64,000 bases of DNA from Corynebacterium sp. MSK297 (GTDB taxonomy: Bacteria; Actinomycetota; Actinomycetes; Mycobacteriales; Mycobacteriaceae). Below, piece by piece: positions 45,299 through 54,643 of this stretch. Below the pieces are notes generated by a model, which was not told the origin of the DNA, did no database searches, and was given only the letters and a program-made list of their open reading frames with translations. Position numbers and translations under genes: made by a program. Numbering within the stretch: position 1 is the first letter of the stretch; every line of letters starts with the position of its first letter. Location: NCBI RefSeq assembly GCF_030232885.1, contig NZ_JASPGD010000010.1, positions 19,138 through 83,137 on the forward strand, in the 5' to 3' direction.

Positions 45299-47077
45299 CT
45301 ACTTCAGTTCTAGCATGACATCGCCTTTGCTGATCTGGCTGCTTTCGGAGATATTCAGGCCGGTCACCGTGCCAGATTTGTGTGCCTTGACTGGGTTTTC
45401 CATTTTCATGGCCTCGAGAACGACGATGACATCACCTTCTGCGACTTCCTGACCTTCTTCCACAGCGACCTTAATGACGGTTCCCTGCATCGGCGCTGTG
45501 ACTGCATCGCCCGAGACAGCGGATTTGGAACCGCCCCCACGGCGCTTTTTTGCCTTCTTCTTTGGCGCTTCGCCGCCTCCGCCGATGGTGAGCGCACCCG
45601 GCAACGCCACCTCGATGCGGCGCCCATCGATCTCGACGACGTATTTCTGCGGCGGCAGGTCTGGCTCGGCTTCTGGCTCCACGTGCTCGCCGGAAAATGC
45701 CGGGAGGTCGTTCGTCCATTCCTCTTCGATCCATTTGGTGTAGACCGCAAAGCCCTCGGTGTCGGCGGCGGCAAATGCCGGATCATCGATGATGGCGCAG
45801 TGGAAGGGGATAACCGTCGGCATGCCGTCAACCACAAACTCATCCAAGGCGCGACGTGAGCGAGCCAGTGCCTCGTCGCGGTTTTCTGCGTGCACGATGA
45901 GCTTTGCCAGCATGGAGTCGAATTGACCACCGATCACTGTGCCTTGGCGCACGCCGGAATCCACGCGGATGCCAGGGCCAGCTGGCTCGGAGTAGGTAGC
46001 GACGGTACCTGGGGCAGGCATGAAGTTCGCACCCGGGTCCTCGCCGTTGATACGGAACTCGAAAGCGTGGCCCACCGGCTGCGGATCTTCGGTAAAGCGC
46101 AACTTTTGGCCCTCGGCGATGCGGAACTGCTCGCGCACCAGGTCGATGCCGGTGGTGACTTCCGTGACCGGGTGCTCTACCTGCAAGCGGGTATTGACCT
46201 CCAGGAAGGAGATCAGCCCATCGGAGCCAACCAGGAATTCGACGGTACCGGCGCCGTAGTATCCGGCCTCGCGGCAAATGCGTTTGGAGGATTCGTGGAT
46301 CTCTGCACGCTGCTTGTCAGTCAAAAATGGGGCAGGGGCTTCTTCCACCAGTTTTTGGAAACGGCGCTGCAGTGAACAGTCACGCGTGCCGACGACAACG
46401 ACGTTGCCGTGCTGGTCCGCCAGCACCTGGGCTTCGACGTGGCGGGCACGGTCCAAGTAGCGTTCGACGAAGCATTCGCCGCGGCCGAAAGCTGCGGTAG
46501 CCTCGCGGGTGGCGGATTCAAACAGCTCGGCGACTTCCTCGCGCTCATAGGCAACTTTCATACCGCGACCACCGCCGCCAAAAGCCGCTTTAATCGCGAT
46601 CGGCAAGCCATGCTCGTCGGCAAAAGCTTCTACCTCTGTGGCATCCGCGACGGGGTCTTTGGTACCCGGGGCCATCGGGGCATCGGCTTTTTCTGCAATG
46701 TGGCGAGCGGTGACTTTATCGCCTAAGTCCGCGATAGCTTCCGGTGATGGGCCAATCCAGATAAAACCAGCGTCAATGACTGCGCGGGCGAAATCCGCGT
46801 TTTCTGATAAGAAACCGTAGCCGGGGTGGATGGCGTCGGCGCCGGATTTTTTCGCGGCATCGAGCACTTTATCGAAGTCCAAGTAGGATTCTGCAGACGT
46901 GGAACCACCCAAGGCGAAAGCTTCGTCGGCAAGCCCAACGAATGGGGCGTTGGCGTCAGGTTCCGCATAGACCGCCACGGAACCAATTCCGGCGTCTTTG
47001 GCGGCGCGGATGATACGTACCGCGATTTCGCCGCGGTTGGCGATCAATACCTTGGTGATTTTCGTCTGTTCAGCCAC
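45299..47077 (-). CDS. accBC: acyl-CoA carboxylase alpha subunit (biotin carboxylase + biotin carrier)
   Basis: 592 residues from GTG 47077, with GGAGGG 5 nt upstream; the frame is open further but not conserved. Biotin carboxylase domain: [35 protein letters not shown] (ATP lid), [21 protein letters not shown] Lys-rich linker ([12 protein letters not shown] near 505) leads to the biotin carrier domain with EAMKMENP (biotinyl Lys558). It loads CO2 on biotin for the beta subunits AccD to make malonyl- or methylmalonyl-CoA for fatty and mycolic acids. It carries one CTTGCCGACG copy. Confidence 0.97.
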   Translation of the reverse strand: MAEQTKITKVLIANRGEIAVRIIRAAKDAGIGSVAVYAEPDANAPFVGLADEAFALGGSTSAESYLDFDKVLDAAKKSGADAIHPGYGFLSENADFARAVIDAGFIWIGPSPEAIADLGDKVTARHIAEKADAPMAPGTKDPVADATEVEAFADEHGLPIAIKAAFGGGGRGMKVAYEREEVAELFESATREATAAFGRGECFVERYLDRARHVEAQVLADQHGNVVVVGTRDCSLQRRFQKLVEEAPAPFLTDKQRAEIHESSKRICREAGYYGAGTVEFLVGSDGLISFLEVNTRLQVEHPVTEVTTGIDLVREQFRIAEGQKLRFTEDPQPVGHAFEFRINGEDPGANFMPAPGTVATYSEPAGPGIRVDSGVRQGTVIGGQFDSMLAKLIVHAENRDEALARSRRALDEFVVDGMPTVIPFHCAIIDDPAFAAADTEGFAVYTKWIEEEWTNDLPAFSGEHVEPEAEPDLPPQKYVVEIDGRRIEVALPGALTIGGGGEAPKKKAKKRRGGGSKSAVSGDAVTAPMQGTVIKVAVEEGQEVAEGDVIVVLEAMKMENPVKAHKSGTVTGLNISESSQISKGDVMLELK

Positions 47078-47112
47078 GTTGGCCCTCCATAGTGCTTGAT
47101 AAAAAATCGTTC

Positions 47113-47214
47113 TACGTTTTACGTTCCACGTTCCGCGTGCCACGTACCGCAACGCCTGATTTCGCCAACGCCTGATTTCGTCAGCGTGTGGTTTCGTCAG
47201 CGCGTGGTTTCGTC
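47113..47214. repeat. two adjoining tandem-repeat tracts upstream of accBC
   Basis: A 7-bp tract (ACGTTTT, ACGTTCC, ACGTTCC, GCGTGCC, ACGTACC) runs from about 47113 to 47147. A 16-bp tract of four units follows exactly at 47151-47214: AACGCCTGATTTCGCC, AACGCCTGATTTCGTC, AGCGTGTGGTTTCGTC, AGCGCGTGGTTTCGTC. They occupy the 5' region of accBC. Confidence 0.75.
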
Positions 47215-47369
47215 TCAGTCTATTCTTGCACACCAAAACATGAGAAAAACATCAGGTTTTGTTTTGTGTCTCAAAATGATGCCGCAATTTGTGCAAAAAC
47301 AACAATTCCCAGCAATACGCACGCGGACATTCCACACAGTTACACTGCGTGGTTGCGTACTCAGCCCAG

Positions 47370-48257
47370 TTATGACGTGCCAGTGCCTTGGTCGATTGGC
47401 ATACCGACCATATTTCCCCACTCGGACCAGCCGCCGTCGTAAATACGGGTTTTTTCATGACCAAGCAAAAACCGACCGACGAACCAGACCAGCGCCGCAC
47501 GGGCCCCTACCTGCGAATACACCACGCTGTCCTCCGCAGGCCACAGCTGGTCCAATTCTTCGCGCGAACGGAACATCCCAGATGGTGTCATCAGCGATTT
47601 CCACGGCAGATGGATTGCACCAGGTACATGGCCTTGCCTGCGGGTAGTAACCGCGCCAGGGCCCGAACCCAATTCCTGCTCGGCAGCGTCCTGCTGGTTT
47701 GGCAGCCCAGAAAATTCCGCAGCGGAGCGCACGTCCACGGCAGTTAAGGCGTCGTCGTCGGCAAGCTCATCGACGAAAGCGCGCACACCGGAATCGTTTC
47801 TTTCGCACACCGGGTAATTAGATGGATGCATGACCAGCGCGGGGGTAAGTGAGGTATCGCGTTCTTCTTGCATCCAGCCTTCACGCCCGCCGTCCAAAAT
47901 CCGGGTATCCGGGTGACCGAAAAGCTCAAAAACCCACATAGCGAAACACGCCCACCGGTTGCCGCGATCGCCATAAAATACCACCGTGTCCTCGCGGGAA
48001 ATACCCAACCGGGACAGCAGCGCGGCAAATCCCTCACCGTCAATAACATCGAGCGTGGCGGGATCAACGAGTTCTTCTGGATTGATCCGCAGCGCGGAGG
48101 GCAAATGCCCGATGTTATACAGCACGGAATCTTCATTACACTCAATAACGTGTAATCCTTCGACTCCTAACCGCGCGGATAACCACGACGCAGACACCAG
48201 CCGCCCCGGGTCCGCATAGTCCCGAAACGACGGATGGTTATCGAAAGCAACAGCCAC
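47370..48257 (-). CDS. sseA: rhodanese-family thiosulfate sulfurtransferase (active-site Cys replaced)
   Basis: 295 residues, two rhodanese domains. GTG 48257 has GAAAGG upstream. The first domain shows VIECNEDSVLYNIGHLPSAL and VFYGDRGNRWACFAMWVFEL; the second shows AVDVRSAAEFSG, GHVPGAIHLPW and YDGGWSEWGN. The catalytic loop, normally YCRxGxRSSHTW, reads YSQVGARAALVWF with codon TCG, so the persulfide-forming Cys is Ser. Either the protein has lost sulfurtransferase activity or a different residue serves. It sits between accBC and the maf-accE-accD group as in C. glutamicum. It carries one CTTGCCGACG copy. Confidence 0.85.
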   Translation of the reverse strand: MAVAFDNHPSFRDYADPGRLVSASWLSARLGVEGLHVIECNEDSVLYNIGHLPSALRINPEELVDPATLDVIDGEGFAALLSRLGISREDTVVFYGDRGNRWACFAMWVFELFGHPDTRILDGGREGWMQEERDTSLTPALVMHPSNYPVCERNDSGVRAFVDELADDDALTAVDVRSAAEFSGLPNQQDAAEQELGSGPGAVTTRRQGHVPGAIHLPWKSLMTPSGMFRSREELDQLWPAEDSVVYSQVGARAALVWFVGRFLLGHEKTRIYDGGWSEWGNMVGMPIDQGTGTS

Positions 48258-48329
48258 GGGTCAGCCTTTCAAGAGGTGGAAAGTATACTCTACAAATCTT
48301 ATCGAAAACTCTCTAGGCAAGGAGCAACC

Positions 48330-49511
48330 ATGCGTCGCGAAATCCACCAGGCGGTCGTCATTTTCGAAATCGAAGGCGGCAACGACAAAACCATTCACGG
48401 CAACCGGGTCGATACGAAGCCCATCGTCGACGCGTTGCAGGCTGCGGGCTGGCACGCGGAAGTTGTCGTGTACCGCCCGGAATGGACGGATAAGATTTTC
48501 GACTACGTGGCCGGTTCCTTCGACGCCTATATTTCGCGAGTCAATCCAGGCAATATCCCCGGCGGTGAGGGCGGATATTTTGCATTGCTGGAAAGGCTTG
48601 CCGATGCCGGGTTGGCCGCGTTTTCCCGCCCTGCAGAAATGCTTGCTTATGGTGCCAAGGATGCGCTGGTCAAGCTCAATGACACTGATCTGGTGCCTGC
48701 CGATACCGCAGCCTACTATGACGTAGCAAGCTTCCGCTCTGCGTTTCCGGTGTCGTTGGCTCGCGGCGAGCGTGTGCTCAAACAAAACCGGGGTTCGACA
48801 GGTGAAGGTATTTGGCGTGTGCAACTGGCAGATGAATCCGTACGTCCGGAACCAGGTGCCCCTATCCCGGCTGATGCGCTGGTCACGTGCACCGAAGCGG
48901 TGGATAACCATACGGAAACCCACACGTTGGATGAGTTCATGACACACTGCGAGGATTACTTGGACGGCGATAACGGCATGCTGGTAGACATGCGTTTTCT
49001 GCCGCGCATTGTGGAAGGTGAAATCAGGATTCTTCTGGTCGGCGATGCACCGGTGGCTGTGATCCACAAAAAACCGGCGGCTGGTGGAAATAATTTTTCC
49101 GCGACACTATTTTCCGGGGCGCAGTACACCCACGACACCCCGGATGCGTGGCCGGATTTGCTGGACGTATTCGAACGGTTCCGCCCGGTGATCGCTGAAC
49201 GCCTCGGTGGCGAGTTGGGCGGTGCCATGCCGCTGTTGTGGACCGCCGATTTCATTCTTGCCGGTGGTGACGAGGGCGACGACGGTGCAGTGGGCATCAG
49301 CATGGAGGCCACCGGCGCGAAGAGTATCGGTGTAGAGAGTGTCGGTACAGAAAGTATCGGTGCAGAATCCGAAGGTGCGGATAAAACCCGAGACGCCTAT
49401 GTGCTTGGCGAGATCAACTGCTCGTGCGTAGGCTTTAGTTCCCAGCTGGAATCTGGAATCCAAGAAAAAATCGCCGCGGAAGTGATCTCGCGGGTGCAGG
49501 CGCGGGCTTAA
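48330..49511 (+). CDS. ATP-grasp-like protein, Cj0069 family
   Basis: 393 residues from ATG 48330 with AAGGAG 5 nt upstream. The start (VVIFEIEGGNDKTIHGNRVDT), KQNRGSTGEGIWRVQL near 140, DMRFLPRIVEGEIRILLVGD near 220 and VIHKKPAAGGNNFSATLFSG near 250 fit the Cj0069/DUF6815 family of ATP-grasp-fold proteins, related to glutathione synthetases; the reaction is unknown. An inserted 20-residue stretch (SIGVE, SVGTE, SIGAE, SEGAD) near 332-351 is a 5-residue tandem repeat. It overlaps the convergent DUF3151 gene by 4 nt. Confidence 0.75.
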   Translation: MRREIHQAVVIFEIEGGNDKTIHGNRVDTKPIVDALQAAGWHAEVVVYRPEWTDKIFDYVAGSFDAYISRVNPGNIPGGEGGYFALLERLADAGLAAFSRPAEMLAYGAKDALVKLNDTDLVPADTAAYYDVASFRSAFPVSLARGERVLKQNRGSTGEGIWRVQLADESVRPEPGAPIPADALVTCTEAVDNHTETHTLDEFMTHCEDYLDGDNGMLVDMRFLPRIVEGEIRILLVGDAPVAVIHKKPAAGGNNFSATLFSGAQYTHDTPDAWPDLLDVFERFRPVIAERLGGELGGAMPLLWTADFILAGGDEGDDGAVGISMEATGAKSIGVESVGTESIGAESEGADKTRDAYVLGEINCSCVGFSSQLESGIQEKIAAEVISRVQARA

Positions 49512-49981
49512 CCCAGGAGCTTTTCGACGCTTCCTGGGTCCGCATCCGAGAGCATCTGGCGGCAACGATCGTATTCGTCGTCGTCGCCGATGGCTTTCGA
49601 AGCGAGAGCTAACACGGCGATTGCGCGGAGCACACCCTGGTTGGGCTCGTGGGAAAACGGAACCGGGCCCCAGCCTTTCCACCCGTTGGCACGCAGGCGA
49701 TCTAGGCCGCGATGGTAGCCGGTGCGCGCACAAGAATAGGCAATGAGTTTTGTTTCATTGCGCGATAAGCCCTCCGCGGTGGACTGTGAGGCCCACAGCG
49801 AAGATACGGATTCTGTTTCGCTCGTATTGAGCATCTTCAGCGTTTCTTCGGCGCGAAACGCCCACACCAAAGGGCTTTCCGGGTACTTCAGGGCGGTATC
49901 TGCAGATTGCAGATCCTGGCCTTGGGCCGGATCGGCTGGCAGTTTCAGTGGTTCTGGGGCAAGCATGTCTTTCATTTCCAT
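49508..49981 (-). CDS. DUF3151 family protein
   Basis: 157 residues. The family's pattern is clear: PLVWAFRAEETL near residue 40, AYSCARTGYHRGLDRLRANGWKG near 81 and PNQGVLRAIAVLALASKAIGD near 113. It is a small soluble actinobacterial protein of unknown role. TAGTCT ends exactly 8 nt before ATG 49981, so it is probably leaderless. Confidence 0.82.
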   Translation of the reverse strand: MEMKDMLAPEPLKLPADPAQGQDLQSADTALKYPESPLVWAFRAEETLKMLNTSETESVSSLWASQSTAEGLSRNETKLIAYSCARTGYHRGLDRLRANGWKGWGPVPFSHEPNQGVLRAIAVLALASKAIGDDDEYDRCRQMLSDADPGSVEKLLG

Positions 49982-50022
49982 GCCCCATAGACTACTGGAG
50001 AATTGTGTAGCCCACTGTGTAG

Positions 50023-50646
50023 TTAATCCTGCAGCTTGTCCCAGAAATCGGAGACGTCAAAGCCGAAGTGATACAGTGCGCGGCGCACCACGGGTAGCGA
50101 CAAACCAATGACTGACGATGGATCGCCGTCAATTCGGTCGATGAACCAGCCGCCCAGTGCTTCTAAGGTGAATGCGCCGGCGCATTTCCACGGCTCACCG
50201 GTAGCGGCATAGGATGCAATATCGGATTTGCTCGCTCGGGCGAAATCAATGCCGGTGGTGGCAGCCTCCGTGTAGATTTGTCCGGCGACAATCAGGCAGT
50301 GGCCGGTCAGTAGCTCTGCGTGGCGCCCAGCTTGTGCGTGCCAGCGTTCCACAGTGGCGTTTTCGGTATGCGGCTTGCCTTGCAACTCGCCGTCGAGAAG
50401 CAGCATGGAGTCACCACCAATGACGACATCATCGGGATAAGCGTGCGCGATCGCTTCGGCTTTTGCCTGCGCCAAGGCGGTGACGATCTCGGCGGGGGAG
50501 GCACAAGCCAGCCCGGCTTGGATCGCGGCTTCGTCCACATCGGCGGGAGCGATGAGTGGCTCCACTCCCGCGGAACGCAAAATCCCAGCGCGCGATGGCG
50601 ACTGGGAAGCCAGCACAATGCGGGGTCGGTGCGAGTTAGTCGTCAT
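50023..50646 (-). CDS. maf: Maf-like nucleoside triphosphate pyrophosphatase
   Basis: 207 residues from ATG 50646; GTG 50655 overlaps the accE stop and is an alternative. Maf motifs: IVLASQSPSRAGILRSAG at the start, GGDSMLLLDGELQGKPHT (catalytic Asp) near 75, and GCAGAFTLEALGGWFIDRIDGDPSSVIGLSLP-like end (motif residues G, D, S-V-I-G-L-P) near 170. Maf enzymes hydrolyse non-canonical NTPs and affect septation. It lies in the accD-accE-maf order on one strand. Confidence 0.92.
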   Translation of the reverse strand: MTTNSHRPRIVLASQSPSRAGILRSAGVEPLIAPADVDEAAIQAGLACASPAEIVTALAQAKAEAIAHAYPDDVVIGGDSMLLLDGELQGKPHTENATVERWHAQAGRHAELLTGHCLIVAGQIYTEAATTGIDFARASKSDIASYAATGEPWKCAGAFTLEALGGWFIDRIDGDPSSVIGLSLPVVRRALYHFGFDVSDFWDKLQD

Positions 50647-50654
50647 GGCACTCA

Positions 50655-50858
50655 CTAATCAAAGTGCACATTTCGGTAGGCCGAAGGGTTGTACACGGGG
50701 CGTCCGCCGAGGCTTCGCCCAGTGCCCCAGCGATTGCGTGGAGCGTGCACACCAGCGGCTTCGGCGCGGGCGCGGGCATGTAATTGCGCGACGACGACGG
50801 TCAGCGCGGTTAATTCACCCTTGCTTGGGTCGCCGTTGACGACAGAATACGATTCCAC
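50655..50858 (-). CDS. accE: acyl-CoA carboxylase epsilon subunit
   Basis: 67 residues, GTG start with GGAAGGA upstream. The pattern GELTALTVVVAQLHARARA at residues 14-32 followed by a Trp/Arg/Pro-rich end (RNRWGTGRSLGGRPVYNPS) matches AccE, the small actinobacterial subunit that links biotinylated alpha and beta subunits and activates the complex. It lies 70 nt after accD and just before maf, the standard context. Confidence 0.87.
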   Translation of the reverse strand: MESYSVVNGDPSKGELTALTVVVAQLHARARAEAAGVHAPRNRWGTGRSLGGRPVYNPSAYRNVHFD

Positions 50859-50928
50859 AGCGTTGATTATTCCTTCCAGCGTGATGGGATGCTGTTATCT
50901 GCAGTGTGATTATCTACAGCGTGCTTAT

Positions 50929-52494
50929 CTACAGCGCGATATTGCCGTGCTTTTTCTGCTGCGTCATGACCACTTTGCGGCCCAGCATGCGCAGGGCTTC
51001 GACCAAGTGACCGCGGGTTTCATTTGGCGGGATGACGGCATCGACGTATCCGCGCTCCGCAGCGGCGTAGGGGTGGATGAATTTATCTTCCATTTCCTTG
51101 GCTTTGTCTTCCGTGGCGTCAGCACCAAAAATGCCGCGGGCGGTTTCTTCTGCTTCTGCTACCGCGATCTGGGCGGTCGGCCAGGCATAGACCAGGTCAG
51201 CGCCGAGATCCTTCGAGCCCATGAAAACATAGGCGGAGCCGAAGGCTTTCCGCAAGATGACGGTGATTTTCGGAACCGTGGCTTCCGCATATGCATAAGC
51301 CAGCTTTGCGCCTCGGCGCAGTAGGCCGGAGCGTTCTTCAGCGTCGCTGTGCACAAAATCTGCCGCGTCCACGAATTCAATGATCGGGGTGTTGAAGGCA
51401 TCGCAGGTTCGGATAAAGCGCGCGGCCTTTTCAGCTGCCTGTGAGCTCAGCGCACCTGACTGGTGTGCGGATTGGTTGGCGATAATTCCCACGGCGCGGC
51501 CTTCGACGTGCGCGAAGGCGGTGACGATATTCGGTGCGTATTCTTCTTGCAGCTCGAAAATGCCGTCATCGGTGACGATATTAAGCACTTCGCGGACATC
51601 ATAGGCGGCGAAGGCATCATCTGGAATGAGATCGTCTAATTGGTAATCAGTATCAGTGACGTTGTCTTGTACGGAGCCGACTTGGATTTCTGCTTCGGTC
51701 CGCACCGCTTCTGCCATGTTGTTTACTGGCAGGTAGTCGACGATGGTGCGTGCTAGTTCTAACGCCGCAGCGTCGGATTCGGCTCGCAGGTGGCAGGTGC
51801 CGGACTCGGTGGCATGTACCTGTGCGCTTCCCAACGCTTGTGCATCCAGGCGAGTCCCGGTGGCATGAGCGATGGCCGCTTCGCTCGCATGGTGCAGGCT
51901 GGCATCGCCATCCACCATGATCGTGATATCCGAAAAAGCTGGGCCAAATGCATGCAGCCCAGTGGTTTGTCCGGTGACTACCGAAATTTGTGGGATTACG
52001 CCCGATGCTGCGGTCATGTGCGACAAAATCTTGGAGTACATCGCCAGGGTGACAATCCCTTCGGCAAAGCGCGGGCCGGTGCCTTCGTGGATTGCGACGA
52101 TTGGTTGGCCGGTTTTGGTGGCCAGTTGATAAATCTTGCAGATCTTTTCGCCGTAAACTTCACCCAGCTGCCCGGAAAAGACCGTGTTGTCTTGCGAGTA
52201 TACGCAGACCCGACGGCCGCCGATGGTTCCGTAACCAGTAACTACACCGTCGGTGAGCGGCTTGTTGTGCTCGAGATCGAAATCGCTGATCCGGTGCCGC
52301 GCGAGAGCATCGGTTTCGACGAAGGAATCGGCATCGAGCAGCTGCTCTGCACGCTCGCGCGCGGTGAGCTGACCGGCCTCGTGACGCTTGTCGACGGCCT
52401 CAGCTCCAACGGGTTGCGCAGCGTTTTTTAAGCGCTGGGCTAGGTCGGCGAGCTTGCCTGCGGTGGTAGTCATATCCGGTTGGGAAGCAGTCAT
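50929..52494 (-). CDS. accD: acyl-CoA carboxylase beta subunit (carboxyltransferase)
   Basis: 521 residues. Both crotonase-like halves are complete: LTARERAEQLLDADSFVETD at the start, RVCVYSQDNTVFSGQLGEVYG near 94, GGVIPQ-like oxyanion region (TAASGVIPQISVVTGQTTGLHAF) near 163, and the second acyl-CoA site KAFGSAYVFMGSKDLGADLVYAWP near 415. It transfers CO2 from biotin to acetyl- or propionyl-CoA with AccBC and AccE. C. glutamicum has two such genes in tandem here (dtsR1, dtsR2); only one is present in this window. TAAACT ends 9 nt before ATG 52494, so it is probably leaderless. Confidence 0.94.
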   Translation of the reverse strand: MTASQPDMTTTAGKLADLAQRLKNAAQPVGAEAVDKRHEAGQLTARERAEQLLDADSFVETDALARHRISDFDLEHNKPLTDGVVTGYGTIGGRRVCVYSQDNTVFSGQLGEVYGEKICKIYQLATKTGQPIVAIHEGTGPRFAEGIVTLAMYSKILSHMTAASGVIPQISVVTGQTTGLHAFGPAFSDITIMVDGDASLHHASEAAIAHATGTRLDAQALGSAQVHATESGTCHLRAESDAAALELARTIVDYLPVNNMAEAVRTEAEIQVGSVQDNVTDTDYQLDDLIPDDAFAAYDVREVLNIVTDDGIFELQEEYAPNIVTAFAHVEGRAVGIIANQSAHQSGALSSQAAEKAARFIRTCDAFNTPIIEFVDAADFVHSDAEERSGLLRRGAKLAYAYAEATVPKITVILRKAFGSAYVFMGSKDLGADLVYAWPTAQIAVAEAEETARGIFGADATEDKAKEMEDKFIHPYAAAERGYVDAVIPPNETRGHLVEALRMLGRKVVMTQQKKHGNIAL

Positions 52495-52575
52495 AATCTT
52501 CTAGTTTAGAGAACGGGTACCAAACCAGGAAATAGTACCGCGAAAATTTTAATAGATTTTGATAGAAGCGGACGT

Positions 52576-52586
52576 GGGGGGGGGGG
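52576..52586. repeat. run of eleven G upstream of accD
   Basis: Eleven consecutive G on the plus strand (C on the coding strand) lie about 80 nt before the accD start and 45 nt after the treS stop. Such runs slip during replication. Confidence 0.85.
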
Positions 52587-52630
52587 AACCGGACCGGCAA
52601 GTATTTGCCGTCGTAGCGCAACAGCAGCGA

Positions 52631-54361
52631 TTAAGCCTCCAGCGAAAACCAATAAAAACCATGCGGTGGCAGCATCACGGTCCACGGCGTAGTGCCGCAT
52701 TGCGGAAAGCGCGCGCCACCGGATAATTCCACCGGCGTGCACCCGGCAAAAGCCGAAAGATCCAGGTGTGCGGCCTGCGCGGAATCTGCAAAATTAAACG
52801 CGCACAGCACAACTTCGGCAGGTTGCCTATCAATCGGTCGCTGCTTGTCGACGGCTGGCCCCGCCGCACCGTCGGCCGCACCACACGCCCGGGTAAACGC
52901 CAGAATCGCGGGATTACCACAAGCGGGAGTGCCGGTGCTGTTTTCTGCACTAGTTTCTGTAGCTACTTGTGCGACCTCGTGATAGGTTCCTTCGCCAAAC
53001 GCCGGGTGTGCTTTGCGAATCTGAATCAACTCGCGGAACCAGCGCAACAACGAATTATCCAGCTGCAGCTGCGCAGCCACGTTCACTGCTTGATAACCAA
53101 AGCGCTCATTCGCGATCACCGGGCGTCGTAAAGCTTCTGGCTCTGCGGTGGAAAAACCTGCGTTGCGCTCCGACGACCATTGCATCGGGGTGCGCACGGA
53201 ATCGCGATCCGGCAAATACAGATTTTCGCCCATGCCGATCTCATCGCCGTAATAAATAAACGGCGAACCCGGCATGGCCAGCAACAAGGCTTTGAATAAT
53301 TCGAGCTTATTTCGGTCACCGCCCAGCAGCGGGGCCAGGCGGCGCGAAATGCCCACGTGGGCGCGCATCTGCGGATCCGGCGCATACATCTCATACATGA
53401 GTTCTCGCTCGGTGTCGTCGACCATTTCCAAGGTCAGCTCGTCGTGGTTGCGCAAAAACGTGCCCCACTGCGCGGTGGCAGGCAGAGCTGGCATCTCCGC
53501 CATGATCTCCGAAATCGGAGCGGCCACCCCACGCGCTGCAGCCTGGTAGATCCGCGGCATCAGTGGGAAGTTGAAGCACATGTGGAACTGATCGCCGTTG
53601 CCCTCGCCGAAGAAATTCACCACCTTCTCCGGCGGCTGGTTCGCTTCAGCGAGCATGATCGCTTCCGGATACTCAGCATCCAGCAGCGCACGGATGGAAC
53701 GGATAAATTCGTGGGTCTCCGGCAACGACTCACCACCGACGCCATCACGCTCATACAGGTAGGGGATGGCATCCAAGCGGAAGCCGTCCAGGCCCTTGTC
53801 CATCCAGAAACGGATGATGGCATAGACCTCATCGTGCACCGCGGGGCAGTCGTAGTTGAGGTCTGGCTGGTGGGAATAAAAACGGTGAAAATAATACTGC
53901 CCGCGCACCTCGTCATAGGCCCAGTTGGAGGTTTCTACGTCAGTGAAAATCACGCGGATTTCCGGGTAGCGGTTCGGATCATCACCCCAGACGTAATAAT
54001 CCCCATAGGGCCCTGTTGGGTCCGTGCGGGATTGCTGGAACCAATAGTGATCACTCGAGGTGTGGTTGAGCGCCAGGTCAGTGATGATTTTCATGCCGCG
54101 CTTGTGCGCCTTGTCCAGCAGTTCTTCCAGGTCTGCCATGGTGCCGTAGGCAGGAAGGATCGATCGGTAATCGGCGACGTCGTAGCCGTCGTCACGCAGA
54201 GGCGAATGGAAAAACGGTGGGAGCCAAATACAATCCACGCCCAACCACTGCAAATAATCCAGCTTGGCAGTGACCCCGCTGATGGTTCCGGTGCCGCGGC
54301 CTGCTGCATCATAGAAAGCCGGTACCAAAGCTTGATAGAAAATCGCGTTTTTGTACCACAT
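52631..54361 (-). CDS. treS: trehalose synthase (maltose alpha-D-glucosyltransferase), GH13
   Basis: 576 residues from ATG 54361, with AAGGAG upstream; MWYKNAIFYQALVPAFYD is the usual TreS start. GH13 catalytic residues: nucleophile Asp in DGFRLDAIPYLYERDG near 200, acid/base Glu in MLAEANQPPEKV near 240 and Asp in FLRNHDELTLEMV near 312. TreS-specific stretches include RDDGYDVADYRSILPAYGTM and YFHRFYSHQPDLNYD. No fused maltokinase. It converts trehalose and maltose into each other. It is the last gene of the trehalose importer operon, which supplies its context. Confidence 0.9.
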   Translation of the reverse strand: MWYKNAIFYQALVPAFYDAAGRGTGTISGVTAKLDYLQWLGVDCIWLPPFFHSPLRDDGYDVADYRSILPAYGTMADLEELLDKAHKRGMKIITDLALNHTSSDHYWFQQSRTDPTGPYGDYYVWGDDPNRYPEIRVIFTDVETSNWAYDEVRGQYYFHRFYSHQPDLNYDCPAVHDEVYAIIRFWMDKGLDGFRLDAIPYLYERDGVGGESLPETHEFIRSIRALLDAEYPEAIMLAEANQPPEKVVNFFGEGNGDQFHMCFNFPLMPRIYQAAARGVAAPISEIMAEMPALPATAQWGTFLRNHDELTLEMVDDTERELMYEMYAPDPQMRAHVGISRRLAPLLGGDRNKLELFKALLLAMPGSPFIYYGDEIGMGENLYLPDRDSVRTPMQWSSERNAGFSTAEPEALRRPVIANERFGYQAVNVAAQLQLDNSLLRWFRELIQIRKAHPAFGEGTYHEVAQVATETSAENSTGTPACGNPAILAFTRACGAADGAAGPAVDKQRPIDRQPAEVVLCAFNFADSAQAAHLDLSAFAGCTPVELSGGARFPQCGTTPWTVMLPPHGFYWFSLEA

Positions 54362-54431
54362 GGTGTCGATACTCCTTGCAGTAGTGGGGGAATATGGCCG
54401 GGTAGTAGCAGGGTAGTGGTCGGGATTGGGA

Positions 54432-54638
54432 TTATGGTCTAGCGCGCCAGACAAAGACGCAGAGAATGAGCATGCCAGCAAACACGAGCGCTGGCAGCAC
54501 CCCCGGCTCATCCTGAAACACGTTCCACACGGCTTGAACGCCGGCTAGCACGGTGAAAAACCCGACGAAGCCGGCGATGGTCTGCCACACGAGATTATCC
54601 CGCTGACTGTAGTGCTCCGGGGGCCGACCGTCTCGCAT
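54432..54638 (-). CDS. small membrane protein of the trehalose importer locus
   Basis: 68 residues with two membrane segments (about 17-40 and 48-65). It is 5 nt downstream of the second permease gene and upstream of treS. In C. glutamicum a small membrane protein gene (cg0833) lies among tusG, tusF and tusE; this may be the equivalent, by position and size only. Confidence 0.7.
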   Translation of the reverse strand: MRDGRPPEHYSQRDNLVWQTIAGFVGFFTVLAGVQAVWNVFQDEPGVLPALVFAGMLILCVFVWRARP

Positions 54639-54643
54639 AAAGC

